Assembly: GCA_001305055.1 (NCBI GenBank) | Contig: BBZX01000010.1 | Coordinates: 1 to 64,000, forward strand | Source: Clostridia bacterium UC5.1-1C12 | GTDB lineage: Bacteria; Bacillota_I; Bacilli_A; Erysipelotrichales; Erysipelotrichaceae | Direction: 5' to 3' | DNA length: 64,000 nt | In this document: positions 39,711 to 53,373 of the stretch, piece by piece | How the letters are laid out: each line of letters begins with the position of its first letter | How positions within the stretch are numbered: position 1 is the stretch's first letter | The notes under the pieces: generated by a model | Databases searched by the model: none | What the model saw: the letters and a program-made list of their open reading frames with translations, nothing else | Told to the model about the DNA's origin: nothing | Made by a program: the position numbers and the translations under genes

Positions 39711-41402
39711 TTACGATCTCTCGATCACTCTTTTCAGTTTTTTTTCTTCTTCTATCTCAAAACTTATTGGTTCTGGTAAAGTACCGTTTTTCTGACGTCT
39801 GACAAATTCTTTAATCACTTCACTCTGATGAGCAGCCGTAATGGCAAATACCTTTTTAGATTTTGATAAAACCAGGTTCATGAAACTTAAGAATTTATTA
39901 TCACTGTCTAATTCATTAATCTGATTAGCAATTGCCTGATTATCCACAGAGAGTATTACATATTGATCACCGCTTGCGACAATTTTGCTGCCGCGAAGCA
40001 AATTTGCTTCTTTAGCCCAAGCCGGATCATGATAATAATCATCAAGAGCTTTCATTTTATCTGAATCTGCCTGTTTAAAAGCTTTATTTGCGCCAACCAG
40101 TAAACGAAGAATCATTTCATCTTTTAATGGTTTTGCACTTTTAGCTTCTCGAGCCACCATTGGTTTTGCTTTACTTTCGGCCACAAGTTCCTGCGGCATA
40201 TCCATAAAATCTGGTTCAGGCATATAGAATGTTTCAGGTTCTGAAATTCTTTGAACAGGCTTTAATGTTTCACGTGAAACATTTTTCTTCTCTTCTGTAT
40301 TTATTGGTGTCTGAACAATAGTTTGTACTTCTGGTTCAATCATATTCAGTAAGCATACTTCAAAGTAGGAACCTACATTAGCAGCGAAACGGTATTTATC
40401 ATACGCGTCCATAAGATATTCTATCATTTTCAATCGTTCTTTTGTAGACTTATTTATCTTTGCACTATGAATTTCATCGTCTGCCAGAATTTTAAGCATA
40501 TTGCTGTCCTGAGTATAGTCATGAATAACAGTTTCTTTCAGAATATCGATCAAATCCATTGTACAGCGTTTAATATCAATACCCTTTTCAATAAGAGCAG
40601 ATACTTTATTCATTAAATTCAACGCATTCTTATCACCAACCATTTGCAGAAGTTCTATTTTCTCTTTAACGGTCATGATACCATAAATTTCGTTGACATG
40701 ATGTGCCTGTACCTCATCTTGAGCATAGGCAATAACCTGATCCAAAATACTAAACGCATCTCTTACCCCGCCGTCAGCTAATTGGCAGATAAGACGAATT
40801 GCTTCATCATCATATTTTATATTTTCATAATTCAGCACCGTGATTAATCGCTGCTTCATATCATTGATCGATACTTTAGTAAAATCATATCTTTGGCATC
40901 GAGAAATAATTGTCGGCAGTACTTTCTGCGGTTCAGTAGTAGCAAATATAAAGATTACATGTTCAGGCGGTTCCTCGATTGTTTTCAGCAACGCATTAAA
41001 AGCACCCGCTGACATCATATGTACCTCATCGATGATATAAACTTTATATTTACCCTTTAAAGGCGCATATTTAACTTTCTCTATTAATTCACGTACTTCA
41101 TCAACACCATTATTGCTGGCAGCATCGATTTCAATAACATCAGGATGACTGCCGTCTTGAACAGCAAGACAGTTGCTGCATTTTAAACAAGGCTTGTCAT
41201 CATCAGCTTCACAATTGATTGCTTTAGCGAATATCTTAGCTATTGTTGTTTTACCTGTACCTCTTGGACCGCAAAACAAATAAGCATGCGCTATTTTATT
41301 CTGTCTAACAGCATTTTGCAGCGTTTTAACGATATGCTGCTGACCAGCAACTTCATCGAAGTTAGTGGGCCGATATGTACGATATAATGCTTTATATGCC
41401 AT
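39711..41402 (-). CDS. dnaX: DNA polymerase III gamma/tau subunit
   Basis: DnaX forms the motor of the clamp loader. It starts MAYKALYRTYRPTNFDEVAG (ATG at 41402, after a GCAGGTG site; the longer frame lacks one), with Walker A GPRGTGKTT, zinc cysteines CEADDDKPCLKCSNC, Walker B DEVHMMS, and the SRC sensor ISRCQRYDF. The C-terminal third is tau-like. An exact parS site lies inside the gene and is translated as NVSRET. Length is about 563 residues and the frame is intact. Confidence 0.95.
   Translation of the reverse strand: MAYKALYRTYRPTNFDEVAGQQHIVKTLQNAVRQNKIAHAYLFCGPRGTGKTTIAKIFAKAINCEADDDKPCLKCSNCLAVQDGSHPDVIEIDAASNNGVDEVRELIEKVKYAPLKGKYKVYIIDEVHMMSAGAFNALLKTIEEPPEHVIFIFATTEPQKVLPTIISRCQRYDFTKVSINDMKQRLITVLNYENIKYDDEAIRLICQLADGGVRDAFSILDQVIAYAQDEVQAHHVNEIYGIMTVKEKIELLQMVGDKNALNLMNKVSALIEKGIDIKRCTMDLIDILKETVIHDYTQDSNMLKILADDEIHSAKINKSTKERLKMIEYLMDAYDKYRFAANVGSYFEVCLLNMIEPEVQTIVQTPINTEEKKNVSRETLKPVQRISEPETFYMPEPDFMDMPQELVAESKAKPMVAREAKSAKPLKDEMILRLLVGANKAFKQADSDKMKALDDYYHDPAWAKEANLLRGSKIVASGDQYVILSVDNQAIANQINELDSDNKFLSFMNLVLSKSKKVFAITAAHQSEVIKEFVRRQKNGTLPEPISFEIEEEKKLKRVIERS
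40266..40281. promoter_or_regulatory. parS site inside dnaX
   Basis: TGTTTCACGTGAAACA matches the ParB-binding parS consensus (TGTTNCACGTGAAACA) at every base and is a perfect palindrome. It lies about 12 kb from oriC. No parA or parB gene is in the window. Confidence 0.92.
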
Positions 41403-41523
41403 AAAACACCTGCTTTCCTGCCTTTTTATTATATCAAAAATATGCACTTATTAATAGCAGAATATCGTTAGAAAATGATTTCCATTCTGCTGATAAATAA
41501 CATTTTGCTGTATAGATAAAAAA

Positions 41524-42107
<584 letters not shown>

Positions 42108-42111
42108 TATT

Positions 42112-42140
42112 ATTATACTAAATAATTATGATTCTTTCAA
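42112..42140 (-). promoter_or_regulatory. Promoter of the SRP RNA gene
   Basis: -35 TTGAAA (42135-42140) and -10 TATAAT (42112-42117) on the minus strand, 17 bases apart; start expected near 42105, matching the folded RNA's 5' end. Confidence 0.75.
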
Positions 42141-42305
42141 GTGCTTCATGATTATTTTAATCAAATCCCATAAATTAATATACGGCAGCCTGTTCATAAA
42201 AGTTCTTATTCATGATTGGGTATTTCACTAATGAGAATTAATATAATAATATTCTGATATCATCTACATATAACTGTCCGATTGAATTATCTATTCAAAA
42301 GAAAA

Positions 42306-42325
42306 GGAGTGAATCAACTCACTCC
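42306..42325 (-). terminator. Terminator of serS
   Basis: GGAGTGA (42319-42325 on the minus strand) pairs with TCACTCC (42306-42312) around a six-base loop and is followed by TTTTCTTTT. The parS site lies between it and the serS stop. Confidence 0.85.
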
Positions 42326-42329
42326 CATA

Positions 42330-42345
42330 TGTTTCACGTGAAACA
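42330..42345. promoter_or_regulatory. parS site next to the serS stop codon
   Basis: A second exact TGTTTCACGTGAAACA, directly abutting the serS stop codon (42346-42348), about 10 kb from oriC. It is not within a coding region. Confidence 0.92.
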
Positions 42346-43635
42346 TTATTTTTTCTTTTCTATCTTCTCCATACCACCCATATAAGGTTGTAAAGCTACA
42401 GGGATATTAACCGATCCATCTTCTGCGTTTAAGTTATTCTCAAGGAATGCAATCAACATACGCGGAGGTGCAACTACCGTATTATTTAATGTATGAGCGA
42501 AATATTTTCCGTTATCACCACTAACACGAATCTGCAGACGACGAGCCTGTGCATCACCTAAATTAGAACAGCTGCCTACCTCAAAATACTTCTTCTGACG
42601 TGGTGACCATGCTTCTACATCCACTGATTTAACTTTTAAATCAGCCAAATCACCTGAACAGCATTCCAATGTACGAACTGGAATATCTAATGATCTGAAC
42701 AGATCAACAGTATTCTGCCATAATTTATCATACCACATAGCACTTTCTTCAGGTTTACATACAACAATCATTTCCTGCTTTTCAAATTGATGAATTCTGT
42801 ATACACCGCGTTCTTCAAGACCATGTGCACCTTTTTCCTTACGGAAGCAAGGTGAATAGCTCGTTAAAGTCTTGGGCAGTTCTTTTTCTTCAAGAATTGT
42901 ATCAATGAATTTACCAATCATTGAATGCTCACTCGTACCGATCAGGTATAAATCCTCGCCTTCAATTTTATACATCATTGCATCCATTTCCGCAAAGCTC
43001 ATTACACCAGTCACAACATTGCTTCTGATCATAAACGGCGGCACGCAGTATGTGAAACCGCGGTTTATCATGAAATCTCGGGCATAAGAAATAACCGCTG
43101 AGTGAAGACGCGCAATATCACCCATTAAATAATAGAAGCCATTACCGGCAACTTTTCTAGCGCTGTCCAAATCAATACCATCAAAAGCTTCCATAATTTC
43201 TGTGTGATAAGGAATCTCAAAATCAGGAACAACAGGTTCACCATATCTTTGAACTTCCACATTTTCACTGTCATCCTTACCGATAGGAACACTAGGATCA
43301 ATGATATTAGGGATCGTCATCATGATTTTCTTTACTTTTTCACCAAGGTCTGCTTCTTTTTCTTCTAATGCTTTCAGACGGTCTGCTTGTTCACTGACCT
43401 TCTTCTTCATTGCTTCAGCTTCTTCTTTTTTACCTTGAGCCATTAATGCACCAATCGATTTTGATACCTTATTCTTTTCGGCTCTTAAAGCTTCAGCTTC
43501 TTTTTTAGTATTACGGTTCTCAATATCCAGTGCAATTACTTCATCGACTAAAGGAAGTTTTGAATCCTGAAACTTCTTACGGATATTTTCTCTTACTAAA
43601 TCAGGATTTTCTCTTATCAATTTAATATCAATCAT
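42346..43635 (-). CDS. serS: Seryl-tRNA synthetase
   Basis: SerS charges tRNA-Ser. The 429-residue protein has the long N-terminal coiled coil (about residues 30-100) that grips the tRNA, then class II motifs: motif 2 FRKEKGAHGLEERGVYRIHQF and motif 3 NNTVVAPPRMLIAFLEN. The frame is intact and the length normal. A T-box leader lies upstream, so expression should rise when tRNA-Ser is uncharged. AAGGAGG precedes the ATG. Confidence 0.97.
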   Translation of the reverse strand: MIDIKLIRENPDLVRENIRKKFQDSKLPLVDEVIALDIENRNTKKEAEALRAEKNKVSKSIGALMAQGKKEEAEAMKKKVSEQADRLKALEEKEADLGEKVKKIMMTIPNIIDPSVPIGKDDSENVEVQRYGEPVVPDFEIPYHTEIMEAFDGIDLDSARKVAGNGFYYLMGDIARLHSAVISYARDFMINRGFTYCVPPFMIRSNVVTGVMSFAEMDAMMYKIEGEDLYLIGTSEHSMIGKFIDTILEEKELPKTLTSYSPCFRKEKGAHGLEERGVYRIHQFEKQEMIVVCKPEESAMWYDKLWQNTVDLFRSLDIPVRTLECCSGDLADLKVKSVDVEAWSPRQKKYFEVGSCSNLGDAQARRLQIRVSGDNGKYFAHTLNNTVVAPPRMLIAFLENNLNAEDGSVNIPVALQPYMGGMEKIEKKK

Positions 43636-43655
43636 TTAAATGTCCTCCTTGATAA

Positions 43656-43882
43656 TAAAAAGAGGTATCGTTTAAAGGGACGATACCTCGTGTTGCCACC
43701 CTTCTTGACAAAAGTAAACTTTTCTTTTGTCATCTCTAAGCTATAACGGTGCTACCGTAATCGGATACTAATTTCACCGATTCGCTCATGAGCTGATTTC
43801 AATGCCTGCCGCTGATAACTCACACCCGCCGTTATCTCTCTGCAAGCTTAAGACATTTACTTCTCTCAATCATCGCTTTCTA
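43656..43882 (-). promoter_or_regulatory. T-box riboswitch of serS
   Basis: On the minus strand the leader has a long stem I with AGTA and GGTG-type loops; AATGTC pairs with GGCATT, and the following loop holds TCA and AGC, both serine codons, as candidate specifiers. The conserved T-box reads GGGTGGCAACACG (43689-43701), a known variant of GGGTGGTACCGCG. It ends in a strong terminator (GAGGTATCG/CGATACCTC, 43662-43689) followed by TTTTT. Uncharged tRNA-Ser should favour the antiterminator. Confidence 0.9.
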
Positions 43883-43898
43883 ATTCTTAATAATTTAA

Positions 43899-46412
43899 TC
43901 ATGCTTCGTTATCATTGTCAATTATTTCAGCTGTATTTTCAACGATATTCTCAGCATTTTCCTCTGTTTCTGTAATTTCTTCAGCTTCTTCTTTCTCAAC
44001 GACAGTTACTTTAGAAACCACTGCATCACTATCGGATAAATTAATCAATCTAACACCCTTAGTATTTCTGCCGTAAGATGCGACATTCTCTAAGCTTAGA
44101 CGAATAATGATACCTTCATTTGTGACAATCATCGCGTCTTCATCACCATTTACGGTATGAATACAAATCAAATTGCCGGTTGCTTCTGAAACATTGATTG
44201 TCAGAACACCCTTAGCGCCTCGCTTCGACATACGATAATCGGTGATCGGTGTTTTCTTGCCGTATCCTTTTTCAGTAACAGAAAGAATATGAGATCCTTC
44301 TTTGGATGTTGCCAAACCTACAACATAACCGCCATCAACATTCATACCCTTAACACCGATAGATTTACGGCCCATCGGTCGAATGTCTGATTCATGGAAA
44401 CGTGCAACCTTGCCGTTTGATGCAGCAATCAAGATTTCATCATCACCGGTAGTTTCCTTCACACCAATTAATTCATCATTTTCATTCAGAACAATGGCGA
44501 TTTTACCCTTCTTCATGATATTCGTGAATTCTGAAGTTGCTGTTTTCTTAACCAATCCATTCTTGGTAGCGAAAACATAATTAGCAGAACCACTGTCTTT
44601 CTTAACCGCAATCATAGCTTTAATCTTTTCTTCTTTTTCAAGTTCAAGCAGGTTAACGATAGGCATTCCCTTAGAAGTACGGCTTGATAAAGGAACCTGA
44701 TAGCCTTTAATACGATAAACCTTACCAAAATTAGAGAACAGCAGCAGATTGTCATGAGTTGACATCGTCAGCAGGAAGTCTACAACATCATCTTCATTAA
44801 CTGCCATGCCCTTCACACCTTTACCGCCACGATTCTGTGTACGATATGTATCGATAGGCAGGCGCTTTATATAACCATTGGTTGTCATCGTAATAACAAT
44901 ATCTTCAACTGGTATTAAATCCTCATCCTGCATATCAAAATCAGCATCACTGATTTCAGTACGGCGGTCATCGCCATATTTATCCCGAACTTCTGTCAAT
45001 TCATTTCTTATAATTTCAAGTACACGGGAATGATTTGCAAGAATATCCTTTAAATCAGTGATTACTTTCATCAATGAGTCATATTCACTTTCAATCTTAT
45101 CTCTTTCCAAACCAGTTAATCTTCTTAACTGCATTTCCAAAATTGCTTTGGCCTGAATTTCACTGAGCTTAAATTGACTCATCAAACCATTCAATGCTTC
45201 CGCATTATCTCTTGATCCGCGGATCAACGCTATAATCGCATCGATATGATCCAAAGCAATCTTTAAGCCTTCTAAAATATGTGCGCGATCTTCTGCTTTT
45301 CTTAATTCAAAACGAGTTCTGCGCTCGGTAACATCGATTTGATGTTCCACATAACACTGAAGGGCTTCTTTAACACCTAAAAGCTTTGGCGCACCATCAA
45401 CTAATGCTAATAAATTAACACCGAAAGATGTCTGAAGTGAAGTCATTCGATATAACTGATTCAGCAGCACATCAGCCTGAACGTCTTTTCTTAATTCAAT
45501 AACGATACGGATACCTTCACGATTTGATTCATCACGTAAATCGGTAATTCCTTCGATAATTTTTTCTCTGACTAATGATGCGATTTTTTCAACAAGATTA
45601 GCCTTATTAACCTGATATGGAATTTCAGTAACGATTAATCGTTTCTTACCATTATCCATTTCTTCAACATTGACACGTGATCGAGTTACGATGCTGCCGC
45701 GGCCTGTTTCAAAAGCCTGTTTAATACCTGAACGGCCTAAAATAATGCCGCCGGTAGGAAAATCAGGTCCGTAGATATAATTTTCCATTAAGTCCATCGT
45801 CGTAATATCCGGATTGTCCATAATTGCTAATGTTGCATTAATAGCTTCACGCAGATTATGCGGCGGGATATTTGTAGCCATACCAACCGCAATACCCACA
45901 GCTCCATTTACGATCAGATTAGGGAAACGAGCCGGCAAAACAACCGGTTCCTTTTCCTCACCATCATAGTTATCCATAAAATCAACGGTATCTTTTTGAA
46001 TATCCTTCAGCAATTCCATTGATATCTTTGACATACGAGCTTCTGTATAACGCATTGCCGCAGCACCGTCACCATCAATCGATCCAAAGTTACCATGTCC
46101 TTGAACTAATTCGTAACGATATGAGAAATCTTGACTCATACGTACCATTGCGTCATATACAGCAGTATCACCGTGCGGATGATATTTACCGATAACGTCA
46201 CCGACAATTCTCGCTGATTTCTTATAAGGTTTATCCGCAACAATCCCCAATTCATTCATTGAATGCAGGATACGGCGGTGTACTGGCTTCAAACCATCTC
46301 GTACATCAGGTAATGCACGGGCAACAATAACAGACATTGCGTAATCTAAGAAAGAAGTACGCATTTCATCCGATATTTCTCTATAAATGAGTTTATCATT
46401 ATTTATATCCAT
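43899..46412 (-). CDS. gyrA: DNA gyrase subunit A
   Basis: GyrA cuts and rejoins DNA in the gyrase reaction. The 837-residue protein has the catalytic tyrosine in [11 protein letters not shown], the quinolone region [18 protein letters not shown] (Thr at the usual Ser-83 position) and the GyrA box QNRGGKG, which marks gyrase rather than topoisomerase IV. The acidic C-terminal tail is long. The frame is intact. It follows gyrB by 11 bp in the same operon. Confidence 0.97.
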   Translation of the reverse strand: MDINNDKLIYREISDEMRTSFLDYAMSVIVARALPDVRDGLKPVHRRILHSMNELGIVADKPYKKSARIVGDVIGKYHPHGDTAVYDAMVRMSQDFSYRYELVQGHGNFGSIDGDGAAAMRYTEARMSKISMELLKDIQKDTVDFMDNYDGEEKEPVVLPARFPNLIVNGAVGIAVGMATNIPPHNLREAINATLAIMDNPDITTMDLMENYIYGPDFPTGGIILGRSGIKQAFETGRGSIVTRSRVNVEEMDNGKKRLIVTEIPYQVNKANLVEKIASLVREKIIEGITDLRDESNREGIRIVIELRKDVQADVLLNQLYRMTSLQTSFGVNLLALVDGAPKLLGVKEALQCYVEHQIDVTERRTRFELRKAEDRAHILEGLKIALDHIDAIIALIRGSRDNAEALNGLMSQFKLSEIQAKAILEMQLRRLTGLERDKIESEYDSLMKVITDLKDILANHSRVLEIIRNELTEVRDKYGDDRRTEISDADFDMQDEDLIPVEDIVITMTTNGYIKRLPIDTYRTQNRGGKGVKGMAVNEDDVVDFLLTMSTHDNLLLFSNFGKVYRIKGYQVPLSSRTSKGMPIVNLLELEKEEKIKAMIAVKKDSGSANYVFATKNGLVKKTATSEFTNIMKKGKIAIVLNENDELIGVKETTGDDEILIAASNGKVARFHESDIRPMGRKSIGVKGMNVDGGYVVGLATSKEGSHILSVTEKGYGKKTPITDYRMSKRGAKGVLTINVSEATGNLICIHTVNGDEDAMIVTNEGIIIRLSLENVASYGRNTKGVRLINLSDSDAVVSKVTVVEKEEAEEITETEENAENIVENTAEIIDNDNEA

Positions 46413-46423
46413 GTGTATCCCTC

Positions 46424-49468
<3,045 letters not shown>

Positions 49469-49469
<1 letters not shown>

Positions 49470-49672
49470 CAAACAATCGTATAATGCTCACCGTTGACAA
49501 TAACTCTGTCACCTGGATAGAGCTTTCTGCCGCGGCGATTTTCCAACTCATCATTTACTTTGATATCCAGTTCCTTAACAGCATATTTAGCCTCACCGCC
49601 GGACTGAACGATATCTGCCATTTTAAGCATTTGAGCTAAGGTTATAAATTCTGTATTTATTTTAATTTCCAT
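49469..49672 (-). CDS. S4-domain RNA-binding protein (YaaA-like)
   Basis: A 67-residue S4-type protein (ITLAQMLKMADIVQSGGEAKYAVKE...VNDELENRRGRKLYPGDRVIVNG). This gene lies between dnaN and recF in most Firmicutes; its RNA target is not settled. The start at 49672 follows GAGG; the longer frame (to 49690) lacks a site. Confidence 0.92.
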
Positions 49673-49765
49673 AGAAAAAACCTCTTTCACCTATCTTAAA
49701 CATTATACCACATTTTCATGTGTTTTTGGGGATTTTCTCAACTCTTTTTAACCTAAAAAAGCAAA

Positions 49766-49790
49766 AGAAGGATAAAAAATCCCTCTTAAT
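49766..49790 (-). terminator. Weak terminator after dnaN
   Basis: An 8-bp stem with one wobble (arms 49779-49786 and 49766-49773), followed by TCTTTTGCTTTTTT. It may lower read-through into the S4-recF-gyrBA unit. Confidence 0.4.
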
Positions 49791-49815
49791 TTTTTTATAA
49801 ATTTTACTAAATATT

Positions 49816-50934
49816 TTAAGCGTATGTTCTGACTGGCAATACAAGCTGAAGGATTGAATCGTCTTCGATCGGCTGGATTACAAATGGTTTCATTTCTCCG
49901 CAGAAGCTAAAGCGAATCTTGCCTTGACGAATTGCCTTTAAAGCTTCAAATACATAACGGCCATTGAAAGAAATATCTAAATGTTCGCCTTTAAATACCG
50001 CATTGCTGAGATTTTCCGTTGATGATCCTACCTCTTGAGAACGTGAAGAAAGGATACAAGCTTTTTCATCTAATGACAGTTTAATTACTGAAACACCGTC
50101 ACTCTTGATGAAAGACGCACGGTCAATCGCGCCTAATATCTCGGCTGTATCAATTTCCAGTTCATAATCAAAAGCAAGCGGAATCAACCTGGAAATATCC
50201 GGGAATACCCCGTCGATCAGACGTGTTTGGATAATCGTATTTTTTAAGATAAACTGAGCTTTCTTATCGGAAATAGCAACTGTAATTTCTTCATCCGCTT
50301 CTAACGTTTTAGATACCTCATTCAAATTGCGTGAAGGAATCGTGATATTAAAAGTTAACTCCTTTTCAATCTCCACAACCTTCTTCGCAAGACGATAACT
50401 GTCAGTGCCGACACAGCGCATCGAATGACCTTCACAGAAGAAATTAACACCGGTTAAAGCTGGTCTTGTTTCACTGGTGCTGGTTGCGAAAGAAGTTTGA
50501 AGAATAATTTCTTTTAAAATATCTGAATTGATCGTGAAATTGTTTGTGGGTCTGATAAAGTCAATCATCGGATAATCCATGGAATTCATACCGTTGATTT
50601 TAAACTCTGCTGTTTTCCCGCTGATCTTAGTTTGAGTACCGTCTAAGATTTCAAGTTCTAATTCATCAGAATCAATCTTGCGGACGATTTCCAAAATATA
50701 TTTAGCTTCAATAACAATTGAGCCCGTATCGTTGATCTGTAATGTCTCTTCGTTATCACTGTGAATCGTTGTTTGGATAGAAATATCTGAATCACTGCCA
50801 GTAAGCACAAGATGATCCAACTTAGCTTCAATCTTAATTCCCGAAAAAGCTGGCAGCGGTGAAAAAGAAGAGATGGCTCTAGATACGGTTGACAGCGCGT
50901 TATAGAAAACTGATTTTGACACTTTGAAATACAT
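49816..50934 (-). CDS. dnaN: DNA polymerase III beta subunit (sliding clamp)
   Basis: The clamp tethers Pol III to DNA. The 372-residue protein has three repeated domains, with SPLPAFSGIKIEA and RPALTGVNF at the domain starts, and ends in the normal LPVRTY-A tail. The frame is intact. It follows dnaA after a 160-bp spacer carrying DnaA boxes and a trinucleotide repeat. Confidence 0.97.
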   Translation of the reverse strand: MYFKVSKSVFYNALSTVSRAISSFSPLPAFSGIKIEAKLDHLVLTGSDSDISIQTTIHSDNEETLQINDTGSIVIEAKYILEIVRKIDSDELELEILDGTQTKISGKTAEFKINGMNSMDYPMIDFIRPTNNFTINSDILKEIILQTSFATSTSETRPALTGVNFFCEGHSMRCVGTDSYRLAKKVVEIEKELTFNITIPSRNLNEVSKTLEADEEITVAISDKKAQFILKNTIIQTRLIDGVFPDISRLIPLAFDYELEIDTAEILGAIDRASFIKSDGVSVIKLSLDEKACILSSRSQEVGSSTENLSNAVFKGEHLDISFNGRYVFEALKAIRQGKIRFSFCGEMKPFVIQPIEDDSILQLVLPVRTYA

Positions 50935-50976
50935 GATGATTCCTCCTTTGAAACAGTTGTTTTATTTTCTTTTTTT

Positions 50977-51092
50977 AATACTATTACTACTACTATTAGG
51001 ATGTGGAAAAGTGGAAAACCCTAAAATATCCTAATGAATGGTTATATTTTATCAAATTTTGATGTGGAATGATAGTTTATAATCGTGGAAAA
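50977..51092. other. dnaA-dnaN spacer: DnaA boxes and trinucleotide repeat (second origin lobe)
   Basis: DnaA-box-like TGTGGAAAA (51002-51010) and AGTGGAAAA (51010-51018), then weaker TGTGGAATG (51063) and CGTGGAAAA (51084), lie between dnaA and dnaN. Directly beside the first pair is a run of trinucleotides (CTATTACTACTACTATT, 50981-50997) and then a T tract (50970-50976). B. subtilis unwinds its origin in the same spacer, at DnaA-trio repeats next to DnaA boxes. Confidence 0.6.
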
Positions 51093-51094
51093 AG

Positions 51095-52453
51095 TTAAGA
51101 AATACCAAGCTTGCTTTCTATCTTGCCTACCGCCTGAGCTGTCATATCATTCTGTTTGATCGATTTTGTCATTTTATCATATGAAGACATGATTGTAGAA
51201 TGATCACGGCCGCCGAATTCAGCGCCGATTTTAGAAAATGGCAGATCCATATGCTTACGGCATAAATAAATAGCAATATGACGGGCGTTGGATATACTCT
51301 TGGTTCTTGATTTTGATTCAATTTGCTGGCGGGTAAGTCCATAAAATTCACAGACAGCCTTTTTTATCCTCATTACCGATAAGGTGTCATCCTGATTTAT
51401 AACCGCCGGATTTTCTTTAAATACTTCCACCGCAAATTTTAAATCGATAAGTTCAGGATTAAAGAGAATTGCTTTAAAAATAAGGTTATTTAAAGCTCCT
51501 TCAAGACTTCTTACATCAGCAGAAAACCGATTGGCTATGTATTCAAGCACTTCTCTTTGTACCAGTACTTCTTCTTGTCTTCCCTCCAGTTTCTTTTCGA
51601 GGATAGCATAGGCAGTTTCAAATTCCGGTGAGTCAATACCTACCGATAAACCTGAAGAAAAACGTGATATTAAACGTGTTTCAATTCCTTTTAGCTCAGA
51701 TGGATGAATATCACTGGTGATAATTACCTGTTTATCATTACTGATCAGCTTATTGTAAAGATTAAAGAAAATTTCCTGACTGCGTCCCCATTGCGCAAGC
51801 CGCTGAATATCATCAATTAATAAATAATCCACATTACAGATTGCTTCTTTTACTTCTTCAATCGTTTTATCTTTTATAGAATTAACGACTAGCGTTATAA
51901 ATCTTCACTGTAAATATATAATACTTTTTATCCGGCTGATTTTGTTTCACATAATTGCCGATCGCATGCAGGAGATGTGTTTTACCTAGACCGGAATTAC
52001 CGAATATAAATAATGGATTGAAAAATTTTCCAGGTGTCATAGCGCAAGATAGGGCGGCCGCATGACTTTCCCGATTGCTTTGACCAACAATGAAGTTATC
52101 AAAGGTATACTTATCAAGCAGCTTATCCTCAAGAATAACCTCTTTTTTAGGTGCCGGCTGATTTGCATTAGCAGCTTCGATATCCTTTTTTAATCTTGCT
52201 TCACAATACATGGTTTGATCCATGACTTCGCTTAGTTTTTGCTGAACGAATGACAAACATTCAACATCATCAAAAACTTTTTATTGATGATTGACGGTAC
52301 AGAAATAATCGCTAAATCATCAATTATATCATATAGTGTGGACTTAACAATAAACGCATTGAAAGTAGCTGAATCAAAATATTCGCTTTCTTCGATTAGT
52401 TTTAATGTTTGACTCCATATTGAATTTAAGTTGTTCTTAACATACGCAGACAT
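51095..52453 (-). CDS. dnaA: Replication initiator DnaA (two frameshifts)
   Basis: DnaA opens oriC. Three frames join: the N-terminal domain ([22 protein letters not shown]), the AAA+ domain with [20 protein letters not shown], Walker [16 protein letters not shown] and Walker [12 protein letters not shown], and domain IV with the DNA-binding signature [25 protein letters not shown] split across my text only. Breaks lie near 52270 and 51890. Reconstructed length, about 453 residues, is normal. The start at 52453 follows GGGG. As dnaA is essential, these breaks are almost surely sequencing errors. Confidence 0.93.
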
Positions 52454-52499
52454 TAGCATAACCCCTTTATTTATAGACAATTTTACTATAATTTAACTT

Positions 52500-52880
52500 A
52501 AAATACTATTGTTAAATCAGACTGAAAAAAGTTTTCCACAGGAAAAACTTCAAATAGCTGTTAAGCATTGGCATTTATTAAGTTTTCCACAACTTTATGA
52601 TGTGGAAAAGCTGTTGATAAACTTTTGTGGATAAAGCTAATTGTGGAAAACGTGGATAACTTTATGCCTTCAGATTTCTTTTCCATAAGTTATCAACATA
52701 AAAAAAGCCTATTATATAAGTGTTTTATGTGGATATCAACGTCCACATACGGTGGAAAACATAGTGAATTTGATTGCGGATAAGCATGTGTAAAACTATT
52801 GATAAAGGTTTTACACATTTGTGTAAAAATACTTTATCCCCTTTTTACTTGTTATTATAAGTAAGATTGTGGAAACTTTC
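52500..52880. other. Replication origin oriC (DnaA-box cluster)
   Basis: At least eight DnaA-box-like 9-mers lie upstream of dnaA: TTTTCCACA (52532, 52583), TGTGGAAAA (52601, 52642), TGTGGATAA (52626), CGTGGATAA (52651), TTATCAACA (52690), TGTGGATAT (52728), with weaker ones to 52880 (e.g. TTTTACACA, TGTGTAAAA). The region is AT-rich. Genes diverge from here, and its place between dnaA and rpmH is the classic origin position. The 52900-53150 stretch beyond holds nothing I recognise. Confidence 0.93.
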
Positions 52881-53155
52881 CGCGAAAGGTGGAAAACATG
52901 CATAAAATTGATCAAAAAAAGACAGATAATCGCGGTATTTATCGGAGAAGTGATTAATGTTATGCGGTATTGTTCTTGAAGCTGGTCAAACAACAGCCTA
53001 TATGGCCGATTAATGTACATCATTGTTAGTTTTCAGCATATAAATGAAAGGACAGCGAAAATTAAACCACGAAGGAATCGTACAATTTCTCTTTATATTA
53101 AAGACATCTCATTCATTTTCTGTGATAATATCGTTAAATCCCACCGAAACCGCTA

Positions 53156-53184
53156 TTGACATTGATGTAAGCGTTTGCTAAAAT
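53156..53184 (+). promoter_or_regulatory. Promoter with an embedded CcpA (cre) site
   Basis: -35 TTGACA (53156-53161) and -10 TAAAAT (53179-53184) are 17 bases apart. The 15-mer ATGTAAGCGTTTGCT (53165-53179) fits the cre consensus WTGNAANCGNWNNCW at every position and fills the spacer, so CcpA bound there would block RNA polymerase. It drives the antiterminator-PTS-deacetylase operon. Confidence 0.8.
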
Positions 53185-53198
53185 GAAAAAGTAATAAA

Positions 53199-53275
53199 GG
53201 ATTGTCACTCTTCGGGAGGCATCACCATCAAGAAATAAATATCTTGGGTGAAGTACAGCTTGAAGAGTTTTTATT
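53199..53275 (+). promoter_or_regulatory. RAT antiterminator site overlapping a terminator
   Basis: GGATTGTCACTCTTCGGGAG (53199-53218) continues GCATCACC and matches the ribonucleic antiterminator target of BglG/LicT proteins. Its ACTCTTC part (53207-53213) can instead pair with GAAGAGT (53262-53268), followed by TTTTTATTTG, forming a terminator. Binding of the antiterminator encoded just downstream should allow transcription. Confidence 0.87.
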
Positions 53276-53373
53276 TGTTTCTGGATAAAATATTTATGAT
53301 AAAATTAAGAAAAGAAGGGATGAACATAGAAATTCTGCTGATTGAATTTCAGAAAAAGGGAAGGTGATGTCCG

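Noticed and set aside
44383..44580. Plus-strand ORF inside gyrA, and similar frames inside gyrB, mutS and serS
   Set aside because: They lie wholly within conserved genes on the other strand and have no ribosome sites: shadows.
46150..46190. Thr at the GyrA Ser-83 position as a quinolone-resistance mutation
   Set aside because: Thr is the wild-type residue in several bacteria (for example Pseudomonas), and the Asp-87 position is unchanged; resistance cannot be inferred.
52811..53023. Minus-strand 70-codon ORF between oriC and the antiterminator operon
   Set aside because: No ribosome site, overlaps the DnaA-box region and shows no recognisable sequence; probably chance.
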